Below are positions 28,901 to 38,800 of a DNA stretch of 42,825 bases, in pieces; the stretch's first letter is position 1, and every line of letters starts with the position of its first letter. Location: the NCBI GenBank assembly GCA_029212405.1, contig JARGNR010000007.1:41897-84721 (forward strand), written 5' to 3'. The DNA comes from Saprospiraceae bacterium (lineage in GTDB: Bacteria > Bacteroidota > Bacteroidia > Chitinophagales > Saprospiraceae). The notes under the pieces were generated by a model. That model ran no database searches. It saw only the letters and a list, made by a program, of their open reading frames with translations, and had not been told where the DNA came from. The position numbers were made by a program, and so were the translations under genes.

Positions 28901-29167
28901 TCCGTCTTATTAATTGACTTTATTGAAATACGATTAAAAGAAGGGATTGGTATAAAAGATGCCATCATTGATGCAGGTGCCGTGCGAACTACACCGATTC
29001 TTCTTACCACGGGGGCGGTTGTTATTGGGGCTTCCATAATCCTATTTGACCCAATTTTTCAAGGTCTGGCTATCTCATTAGTGGCAGGTGCAATTGTTTC
29101 CACAATTCTAACACTTCTAGTAGTTCCATTGATTTATTATATGACAGAGAAAAACAAATCCAACTAA
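25967..29167 (+). CDS. RND-superfamily efflux pump, inner-membrane permease
   Basis: This 1066-residue permease is of AcrB/CusA-type layout: one N-terminal helix, a large periplasmic loop, six helices, a second loop and five more helices. The proton-relay motif VVGIVVDDSIIIAENMHRH in helix four holds Asp417-Asp418, as in drug/metal RND pumps. The N-terminus IPREEEPQINVPMADIMIGY and GASPQEIENRVIKPIEK are standard family blocks. The C-terminal part repeats the fold (GMIALAGVMVRNSVLLIDFI). It exports a substrate by proton antiport; substrate class cannot be read, since CusA-like methionine ligands are not obvious. The following PII-like gene points weakly to metals. Its stop is two bases before the next ATG. 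Confidence 0.95.
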   Translation: MNNGVSGRIAAAFMQSKLTILLMVAMMAIGVYSTFLIPREEEPQINVPMADIMIGYPGASPQEIENRVIKPIEKVISNLQGVDHIHSMSMNGKAMIIVQFYVGEDTERSYVNLYNELMKNDHIFKNGIYKPLVKTRTIDDVPMLGITLWSETYDDHQILMISKEVENNIKKIKGVSTTQSIGGRNRQVKVILNKELMAQNKVDPLRIIQMIKANNTQFQSGKMVQSNQEILLNTGNFLERVEDVENLVVGVYQNMPIYLKQVAQIQDGPEDPKNYVSFGYGKSENAYASFPSEYNATTISVSKIKGADAMSIAEVIIQNIELLKKDLIPNDVHVEITRNYGETASHKVGELLLHLAIAIIAVTFLVVFAMGWKGGLVVFLSVPLTFALTLFSYYIMDYTLNRITLFALVFVVGIVVDDSIIIAENMHRHFKMRKLPFKQAALFAINEVGNPTILATFTVIAAILPMAFVSGMMGPYMSPMPIGASIAMILSLFVALTITPYLGFHFLREKNTPSTDEDSHAESDLKNNLIYKIYNKLERPLLDSSLKRWILIITTLFLLIGSMFLFLNKTVAVKMLPFDNKNEFQIVIDMPEGTTLETTSTVTKEIAQYISKTPEVINYQNYVGASAPITFNGLVRHYDLRGGSNMADIQVNLTHKEDRNRQSHEIAKSIREPIQKIGAKYGANVKVIEVPPGPPVLSTIVAEVYGPDYEGQQKIASQVMDILHNTKDVVDIDWMVEAEQSELNIRVDREKAMLYGISPMQITQTVTTLFGKHDVSTLYDPSANDPVGIVLTLDEVNSNSIQGLNNINITSSRGTSIPIMELVDIEEGTLNKTIYRKDQKRVVYVTADMAGELESPVYAILGMEEKLKEITLPAGYQLQEKYMGLPDQERDFTVKWDGEWQITLEVFRDLGAAFIIVILIIYMLIVGWFENFKTPFVMMLAIPLSLIGIVLGHWILDAYFTATSFIGMIALAGVMVRNSVLLIDFIEIRLKEGIGIKDAIIDAGAVRTTPILLTTGAVVIGASIILFDPIFQGLAISLVAGAIVSTILTLLVVPLIYYMTEKNKSN

Positions 29168-29169
29168 TC

Positions 29170-29475
29170 ATGAAATTAATATTAATCACAAGTGTGCAAG
29201 CATTCCAAGTGCAAATTCAAGAAATTTTGAAGACTGAAGGCGTTTACCAATACAGTTATCATAAGGTGAAAGGTCATAACTCAGCTCAAAATGTAGCCAC
29301 CTCAGAAAATTGGTTCGTTGGAGATCGTTACGAAAGTGAATCAGTACTTTTTTATGCTTTTGTCCAAAACGATATTATTGAGCAAATTTTTAAAAGCATT
29401 GAAGGTTTTAATCAAGATCTAAGATCTCAATCTAAAATTCACATATCTATTTTAAACATTGAAAAATCAAATTAA
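29170..29475 (+). CDS. PII-like (DUF3240-type) protein in the RND operon
   Basis: This 101-residue cytosolic protein has the ferredoxin-like PII-fold pattern: an opening strand MKLILITSVQAF, helix QEILKTEGVY, then the loop segment GHNSAQNVATSENWFVGDRY and the strand VLFYAFV. The GHS...E.(V)xGR block resembles DUF3240, a small PII-like family I remember next to heavy-metal RND efflux genes. Such proteins are thought to sense a ligand or regulate the pump, but this is not proven. It starts two bases after the RND stop and ends two bases before the DUF2892-like gene, so it is almost certainly translated with the pump. No effector-binding residues can be named. Confidence 0.78.
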   Translation: MKLILITSVQAFQVQIQEILKTEGVYQYSYHKVKGHNSAQNVATSENWFVGDRYESESVLFYAFVQNDIIEQIFKSIEGFNQDLRSQSKIHISILNIEKSN

Positions 29476-29477
29476 TT

Positions 29478-29663
29478 ATGATGGAAAGATATATCAGAGC
29501 AATAGCAGGAACAATGATATTAATCAGTTTACTATTGGCTATTCAACTACATATCAACTGGCTTTGGCTGACTGCCTTTGTTGGGGTCAACCTTTTGCAA
29601 TCGTCAATAACAAAATGGTGCTTGATGGAAGACATATTAAGCAAAGTTGGGGTAAAAAAGTAG
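29478..29663 (+). CDS. DUF2892-like small membrane protein
   Basis: This 61-residue protein has two hydrophobic helices (residues ~6-22 and 28-44) around a short loop. The pattern MERYIRAIAGTMILIS then FVGVNLLQSSITKWCLMEDIL is the DUF2892 (YgaP transmembrane-like) signature: RxIRxIAG, then GxNLLQSxxTxxCxxxxxL, with the Cys47 position kept. In YgaP this segment follows a rhodanese domain; here it is free-standing. It is the last gene of the efflux operon, and a strong terminator follows. A role in the efflux complex is inferred from position only. Confidence 0.82.
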   Translation: MMERYIRAIAGTMILISLLLAIQLHINWLWLTAFVGVNLLQSSITKWCLMEDILSKVGVKK

Positions 29664-29698
29664 TGAATTAGCTTAATTAAAATAGCCCAGCAATCCTA

Positions 29699-29742
29699 AA
29701 AAAGAGGATACTCATTTCACTTGGGCATCCTCTTTTTAGTTT
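29699..29742 (+). terminator. Bidirectional terminator after the efflux operon
   Basis: AAAAAGAGGAT (29699-29709) and ATCCTCTTTTT (29727-29737) pair perfectly over 11 bp around a 17-base loop. The T-run sits at the 3' side on the plus strand, and the A-run on the other side gives a T-run on the minus strand. It closes the RND operon 36 bases after its last stop. Confidence 0.85.
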
Positions 29743-29764
29743 ATATTCTATGGTATTCTATCAA

Positions 29765-29802
29765 TAAAAAAAGGCCGACTCCATTTCTGAAGTCGACCTT
29801 TT
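29765..29802 (-). terminator. Terminator of the giant HYR surface gene
   Basis: Read on the minus strand, AAAGGTCGACT pairs with AGTCGGCCTTT over 11 bp (one G-U wobble), around a 9-base loop, then TTTTTTATTGA follows. Plus-strand arms are 29770-29780 and 29791-29801. It begins 21 bases past the stop codon at 29822-29824. Confidence 0.85.
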
Positions 29803-29821
29803 ATCTATTGTTACGATACAA

Positions 29822-32800
29822 TTAATTCAGCTTAATCATTTTGTATCGTTCACTTCTTGTTGAAGTACTTACTTCATAATAGAATACACCTGATCCAACA
29901 ATCTTAGAATTATCAAATTCTATGGTATTCATTCCTGCATTCATTCTTGTCGTACTTGTGTTAACTATTCTACCATTCATATCGTACACTTTCACATTAA
30001 CTACATCGTCATTCGGCAATGAAATATTCACTTTCGTATAACTCGTCCAAGGGTTTGGATTGTTTTGATATACAACAAATGAAGTTTCTTCATTTTCACT
30101 TTCTACTTCTATAGCTAGTGGTACTGTCTCTAATGTGGCATTCAAGTAGAGCTCATTCGCAAGTCCTGACTGTCCTAACTTAAACGTCATTGGAGTAAGG
30201 GTGCATGTATTACAATCTGTCAATATTTCAAGTACAGTTTCATCTAACCCGATAGTATTCACTTGTGTACCTGCTATTGAAATATTGTAAACTCCCTTAG
30301 TCACTTCATAGAATCCAATTTCGCTTTGATCAAAATAATCTGATCGGATGGATTCGATCTTTTGATCATTTAACTCCAAAGTAAATTGTAATCCAGCCAC
30401 ATCGATAAATTCATCAGATCGAACAGTGATTACATTGGAGTGCATTTCAGAGCTGATGTTCAAAACTTTTGCGTCGTTACTTCTAGTTGAAACTGACTCT
30501 TCGTGCAAACCAACTTGAACATTGCCATTCACATCACCAATTTTAATACCAATGAAGTTAATATTCATATCATGATCTAGCGATGGAATCTTATATCCTT
30601 CTGGAATTTGCGATACCCATGGATCATTTGGATCAGGGAATACATAATTTGCATCCACAGTTCTCCAACTCATATTATTAGGGAATTCTGAATGTATTCC
30701 TAAGATCATCTTTCTCAATTCCACTAAATCTGAACCCGTTACTTTCTCATTGTTATTGATATCAGCGGCTATGTATAAATAAGGACTTTCAAATGGATCA
30801 ATACCTAGAATATGTCGTTGTATCATTATCAAATCCAACGTACTGACACCATTCATGACATCGTCATTATTGTACGTACTAACATTATAGCTTCCTCCCA
30901 TTGGCATTGGTGGGAATGCATATCCTCCTTGGTCATTACTGAATATCGGATCAAGTCCACTTCCATTTAATGTCAAACTGTAATCTGGAATCCCAACTCC
31001 ATCTGCAGTAAATATCTCACCAGTAATTCCTAGAATAGTGGTCCCACATACATTAAATGGATCTTGAATTTCGATTTCTCCTTTACACAAATTTGTAAAT
31101 ACAGTAGGATCATCTGGAGTTAGGTCAAATGGTAACGTATCTCCGTTTACAATTTCCCAAACAAAAAGATTGACTTCAACAAATGTGGCAGCATCATCAC
31201 AATCAAAAGTTCTCACTACATCGGTAAGATCTAATGAATCGTATGTCACAAATATTTCAGCTTCATCATCACAATTACCCACTACAGTAATATTTTGTTC
31301 TGCTGGCACATCCACAGTCATTGTCGTACTATCAATGAATACAATCACTTTCACACAAGCTACTTCTAAAGGAATGGTATCAATAACACTTACCTCAAAA
31401 CTAGTAGTATCTGTATTTCCACATCCATCAGCGGCTGTCACTAAAACATCAAATGTACCTACCTCCAGCTCTGCAAGAATGCCAGCATCCGTAGTTACAC
31501 CATCAATAGTGTACGTTAATCCTATCATATCCGATGGAGTACAATCATCTGTTGCTGTTGCTAATCCTGCAATATCAAGAGTTGCCAAACAATTTAAGTC
31601 TACTACAACTGATGTATCTGCTATTGCTTCAAGTACAGGATCTATATCGTCGATTAAAATGACAATCTGGACAAATTCAAATTCTTCATCTTGACAAATC
31701 GCATCTATACTATACGTCCTTACGATCGTATCTGGACAACCTGTTGAAATGGATACGTCTTCCATCGAAATACTGAATTGACCACAGTCTACTAGATTCT
31801 CTAAATCAGAGACGGCGATGGTATCTATCATAAAGTCACCTATTACACATTCTGTTATCACAACTGTATCAGGCAGTATTCCATCCACATCAGCTTGAGT
31901 CAATGCATCTACAGGCCCTTCAATTGTAATTTCTTGGATACATGTATCAGATAGATTACTTAAAGGATCAAATGAGATTGTAGTTCTTGTCATGATTCCA
32001 TAATTGCAATCATTCAATGCAGAAGAATCAATTGTAGTGGTAGTTTCTAGGGTAGCAGGACAATTGTCCCAAATACTATCTACTGCTTCAGTTTGATTGA
32101 GTAATTGAATCAAATTGCTATTGTATATAGTCTCAAACTCTACACATGATACCGTAATTGGAGAACAAACAACATCTGGTCCAATCGTATCCGCAATCAT
32201 CAATGAACCCATTCCACAAGAATCACCATTTACAAATATGGTAATATCTACAGGGCTAAAAATGATATCATTACATTGGAACATGGTAGAAGACAACGTA
32301 ACATTTGTATTTCCATTACACACTCCACCAGAGACATCAACAATCTCTTCTGCATCTAATAAAACCTCTCCATTTTCATCCAAGAATACAGTCTCTACAT
32401 TAAATGAACACGACAAATCATCCAATACTGTTACATTGAATTGTACAGGACAAGCAGAATCATTCCCAGCATTGTCTGTTACGGTCAACGTCACATCAGT
32501 AATTCCTTCATTTGTACAATCTAAAGTAGATGGATTAAATGAAAAGCTTGCTATGCCACAATTGTCCGTATATGGATTTGGCAATAAAGAAATATCTAAC
32601 GTAAGGTTCTCCCCTACTGGTATGTCAACATCTATGACTGGCTGATCTACACAAGTTGGATCAACATCATCAACCACTGTGATTTGAACATCACAGACTG
32701 AAGATTGACCATTTCCGCCATTATCAGTAATGGTCCACAATACAGTAGTCGCACCTAATGGGAATGTAGCTCCATTCAATGTGGTGTTACTTGGTGCTGA

Positions 32801-35800
32801 CACATAATTATGCGTCACTGTGAAATCATCACAATTATCAATAGTAGATACAGGATCTAAAGAAGTATTGCTAACCGTATGACTACAGCTAAAATCTCCA
32901 TCTTCTGAATCCCCTACTAGCATATCAGGCGCACATGTGATACCTGGACTAAATACATCCTGTACAGTAACCATGGCTACACACTCTGTGGTATCGTCTC
33001 CAACAATAATCTGAATAGTTACTGCATTGACACCAATGTTATCACATGTAAACATGGACGGCATAATATTGACATCTGGCATCGTCCCACACATTGAAGA
33101 TCCAGGATCAACCACCTGATCTGCTGTTATAGTAACTTCACCATTTTCATTCAAATCAACTGTAATGTCCATAGGATTACACTCAATTTCTGCAGTTTCA
33201 TTCACAAATACATTGATAGGACACATCGTCGAATTACCCGCGTCATCTGTTGCAGTTATTGTAACCACGATCGTTTGACCAACATCATCACAATCCACAC
33301 TTGGAGGACTAAATGAATAGGTCAAATCAGAATCACAATTATCCGTTATCGGCTGTGTTAAGATAGAAGGTGTAAACACAAACATCTGAGACATTCCTAT
33401 ATTTATTGTTGTATCCGTCTGAGTCGTACATTCTGGAGAAACGTCATCATTTACCGTAATGACCACCTCACAGGTATTAGAATTTCCTGCATCATCGGTC
33501 ACTGTAAATATTACATTCGTTGTTCCCAATTCAAATACTGCTCCAGCTAACGTTGAATTTGATGGTGCAGGAGCATAATCATGAATCAATGTAAACGAAG
33601 TACAGTTATCCGAAACAGTAGGATCCAATTCGTCATCCTCCACTTCATATTGACAATCTGCCACTCCATCATCGGTATCATCATATTCTTCTGAATCTGC
33701 ACATGCTATCGAAGGATCTACATTATCAACTACTGTAATTGCCACTTGACAAGTAGCACTATTTCCAAATTCATCTTCTGCTGTAAACGTAACTACTGTA
33801 GTCCCTAAATCGAATGTCGCTCCTTGCAAGGTAGAATTTGAAGGTGCAGCACCATAATTATGAGTTACAGAAATTGTTGTACTACATTCATCACTTACTG
33901 TTGGGTCCAATGAAGTATCCGTTACTGTATGATTACATAAGCTTGTTGCATCATCTGTATCGTTAAAAGTAGCATCTTGAGAACATGAAATTGTCGGTGC
34001 TTCATCCTCTTCTACCGTGATCGTCACCGTACATTGCGCTGAATTTCCAGAACCATCTTCTACAGTCCATGTAACTACAGTAATTCCTATTGGGAATGTA
34101 GCTCCATCCAAAGTAATTACAGAAGGTGCTGTCACATAATCGTGGTATACATCAGCAATACTGCAATTGTCGTTCACTGTAGGATCCAATCCAGAACCTG
34201 AATTTGTATATTCACAATCACCAAAGTCAGATGTTTGTACCGCCAAATCATTTGCACAATCTATGGTAGGATCAATTTCGTCAATAACTGTTATCACCTG
34301 AGGGCAATCAGACATCATTGATCCATTAGAAATTGTCCATATTATTTCTGTGACACCCAACTGAAGGATTGCTCCATCAAGGGTAGAAGTTCCCGTTAAG
34401 TTGTTTGTAATAGTTAAATCTCCGCATTCCTCACTGATTTGTTCAATGTCAAAACCAGTACCATCTACAAATATGAAACATCCACTTTGCAACGAAATAG
34501 TGGTATCTATCGCCTCGGTTACACATTCTTTGACATCTAAACAAATGTCCACATCATTATTATCTTGTACCTCAAGCGTATCATTGCACGAACTAATATT
34601 TCCATTGATATCAATGGCATATATGGTCAATAAATTGATTCCTATATCATCACAATCAAAACACATGGTCTTAACGATTGAATCTTGAGAGAAACTCAAC
34701 TCGAATGGAGTGCCACACGGATGAAATGTTCCTGAGTCTACCGCTAACGTATCAACATGTACACATGCAGCTTCCGTATCTGGCTCTGGATCATCATCGA
34801 TATTCCAAGGACTCAATCCTATGCTTGTTTTGCTTAAACAAAGGATACTTGGAGGAATATTATTTATAATATTTACTGTTCTTGACGTTGTCTCTGTATT
34901 CCCACATCCATTGCTAAATGAGAAAACAATAGTATGCGTTCCTTGAGGTACTGTTTCATTAATTGTTGAAACAGGTCCAAATCCAGTTCTAGTAATATCA
35001 TATACACCAGTCGTTGTAAAGTCCTGATCAAAGTCAACTTGGATAGTCCACATCAATAAATCAGGATTACAATCATCAGTAGTAGCGGTAAAATTGATCA
35101 ATCCAGTATCACAATCAGAAGATACAATTGTTTCAACTTCTGGTTCAACTACAATTGGATCCGGCTTCTTCGTGTTTTTCACCTTGATTACCTGAATCTC
35201 GCTAAACTCAATCGGGTCGTCGTTCATATCTAATTGACACCAATCAATAATCGTCCATGTTCTGATAATTTTATAACATACACTATTCGGATCATTCAGT
35301 AGTGGGTATACTTCATCATGATATCCTGCGGATACTTGATCGCATGCATCATCATTCCAAATAGGATATGCATTTGCTGTTGGCAAATTATCTGGATGGA
35401 ATGTTTCATCATCATCACATGAAGTAATAGTTGCTTCAAAATCTGCTGGCCAACTCTCAATATCCATCTCATCAAAAGGATCAGAATTTACTACAGTGAT
35501 GGTCTGAGTTCCTACATCTGAACCTTGAGAATCCATCACGGTAAATGTTCTTGTTATTGTTCCTGTTCCACATGTATTGATTGAGATGATAGAATCTTCT
35601 ACTATGGTTACATCACATGCATCATTATAAGTAAAATCTCCAAATTGTGACAGAGGGTAGAAATCTTGACCACACTCAATTTCTACACTTGGTAGGTCAT
35701 TCACTTCTGGTGCATGTTTATCTTGAACAACTACAGTTGCCATACAAGAATTTGACAATCCTCCTGCATCATATACTTTCAACTCAACCATAATTGGGGC

Positions 35801-38800
35801 ACCTAAATCAGCACAAGTAAATAATACTTTATCTGTAAAAGGACCAGTATCTCCTACTCTACGCACCATCATTTCTGTTAGTTGACATGCGTCATAACTG
35901 CCATCATCCAGGTTCATCGCATATAAATAGCCTTCTCCATTTGAATTTAAGCCTACTATTGTATTTTGATCACAGATAGCAATAGGTGCAATATCATCAA
36001 TTACAGTAACTGACATTTCGCATTCAGAACTATTTCCAGCTGCATCTGTAGCTCGGTAGGTGATCGTATATGGAGACGTACTGAATGGGAATGAAACCAC
36101 TCTAGAATCTCCTTCTTCTATCACACTAGTTATTTGAGTTATTGTTTGAATCGTAACTTGATCACTGCATTCATCAGAAACTTCAGGCAATGGAAGAGAA
36201 ACGATGCCTTCACAATTGCCAGCAAAGGCTGAAATAGTAATGTCTTCAGGACATACAATGTCTGGACTTTCCGTATCTCTTACTTCTATATATTGTTCAT
36301 GTTCTCTCTTCAAAGTCGTTGAGCACCACCATTCCCATGCGGTCCATGTTCTTTTAATTTTCTTCACACCATTGATGAATCTGATATCATCTTCAAAGGT
36401 TAATGCGGTATTACAATATTGATCAAAATCTGGATACACATATTCTCCATTATAAGTTGGGACTCCAGTTATGTCCGTATCTGCAACACCATCCATATCC
36501 AAGTCATACGCATCACAATTCAAAGCAGTACCTTCCATCATTGTGAAATTGTCAGGAAAGACAATATCATCAAGATCAATTCTTTCCACATAAATGGTCA
36601 TTTCACAAATCTCTGATGTATTACCCTGTGCATCTACAGCTTGATATGATCGGTAAATTTCAGCAGTGTGGTCTTCACATTGTACGTAATTAATCGTTTC
36701 ATTCAATAAGATAACTTCAACTGGAGATCCGCAATTATCTTCTGCAAATGGTCCAGAAAATTCATCCACCTTATTACAAGAAATGAATGCATCCTCGCAC
36801 ACTAATGTGGGCTTCAGTTTGTCTTCAACAAAAATAGTACCCCAACATGCATTACCACTACATCCATCAATGACTTTAGCGGTTACAGTGGTACCAATAT
36901 GCTCTGAAGTTAAAGTGGCATTTGGGATGACCTCTCCTGATTCTGTGGTTAACATTACACTATACGCTTGACCTGGTAATATATCGCTTGTTAAAATAAG
37001 TTGTGGTGTTATTGGGACTTCACAATCACCGTCCAATGACATATTGGTATGGCCTAGACAAGACATCGCCCCGCTAGAAGTACCAATTGAAATATTGGCA
37101 AGACCTGGAACATTACATCCACTGTCTGCTGCCACTGAAACTGTATAATCTGAATTTGGTGCAACTGAACTCCAATCTACTTCAATACAATCTCCATTAT
37201 CTACAAATGTTGCTCCACCCGATACTGTCCATTCATAGTCCAACATTGCATCAGGATTCGCTACACAATACGTTTTAACTTCTCCATCACACAAGGCTTG
37301 ATCTCCTGTTATAACTATATCTTCATACATCATAGCAGATACATTAAACGTCTCAAGATCATCTGTATCTAAATTTCTAAATACAATGTATCCATCTTTA
37401 CCATCTTCTCTAATTACAGTAAACGTATACATACTTACTTCAGCATCAACAGGCATCTCATCCATGGTTGTGGTTTCGCCTAAAACCAATTCTACCAATG
37501 GACCATCTATTGGATCCGGGGAGGTTGAATCGTAATAATTTGACTGATTGAATAGATACCATGTTTCTCCTGCAGGTGCAGTTATTTTAAACACATCTTC
37601 GAACTGACCATTCACACTATTTGTAGCATTTTCAAGACATTCAGTACTTTCGATATTGCCTTCTATAATCGAAACTCTTGCTGGATCATGATCATCTTCG
37701 TCAACATCTTTTCCACTGTTTACATCATTATCCGTTGATGTATCAGGAACACCCCCTTTATCATTATCATTAATATCATCCGGAGAAGAATCAATATCTC
37801 TATCACCCACTTCAATATCATTTTCATCTTTTGCACTTATGATTTCGGCATAGTTTACAAAGGACATCGCATCTACTTCTTCTTTTACTTGAAGTGTTAT
37901 ATACACGATTTCATTTTGCCCTTTCGTCAGTGGATTTTCAAGTGTCAACGTTCTTGTAGCACTTCCATCACCACGCAGATCCCATGCATCATCATTGAGT
38001 ATCATATTTGAAGGGATATAATCAACGATAGTTATTTCTGTCACTTCCCCACTTCCTTGATTGAGTACTTCAATTTTAAATTCCACATTCTCGCCTGTTC
38101 TAACTCCTTTTTTTCCAGCTGTCTTCATTAATGCTAAATCAATATATCTTGACTTAATCACTACAGGATCATGATCATCTTCATCAGTAATACCATGATC
38201 ATTGATCTCATTATCTGTATTGGTATATACTTCTCCTCCTTTATCGTTTGTATTAAACTTATCTGGAGAACTATCAAAATCAAATGATTCAGGACTATCG
38301 ACAGGGCTAGATTGAGAAATCTCTACAAAATTTACAATATCTGAAGGCAACACCCCTTTGGCAACGTCTAAATAAATACAGTAGTCTCTTACTTCTCCTA
38401 CTTTCAAAATCTCGTCATCTTGGAGTGTGGCATTATCACCTGATAATTCCCAACCATCACTTAAAGAAGTATTTAAAGTTAACTCAGTTGGAATGTAATT
38501 CATCAATTCAATAAAATCAGCATCTACATTTCCTTGGTTGTATACATTGATATCAAACTTGACTACATCACCACCAAAATAAAACTTATCGTCGGATAAC
38601 GTTATTTTTACTGCAAGGTCAAATATTTTTGGTACCGCTGGATCATGATCATCTTCATCATCCATTCCTACACCATTCAATTGATCATCTGAGTCCGTAA
38701 AAGGAATACCACCATTATCATTATCATAAATAGCATCAGGTGTACTGTCCACATCGTCTGCAATTTCTCCGGCCAAGTCTTTCGCCTCACTAATTTCAGC

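Noticed and set aside
32663-34273. CRISPR-like or tandem DNA repeat array
   Set aside because: The repeats are protein-level HYR copies of about 90 codons with diverged DNA; there are no short identical repeats with unique spacers, and no cas genes in the window.
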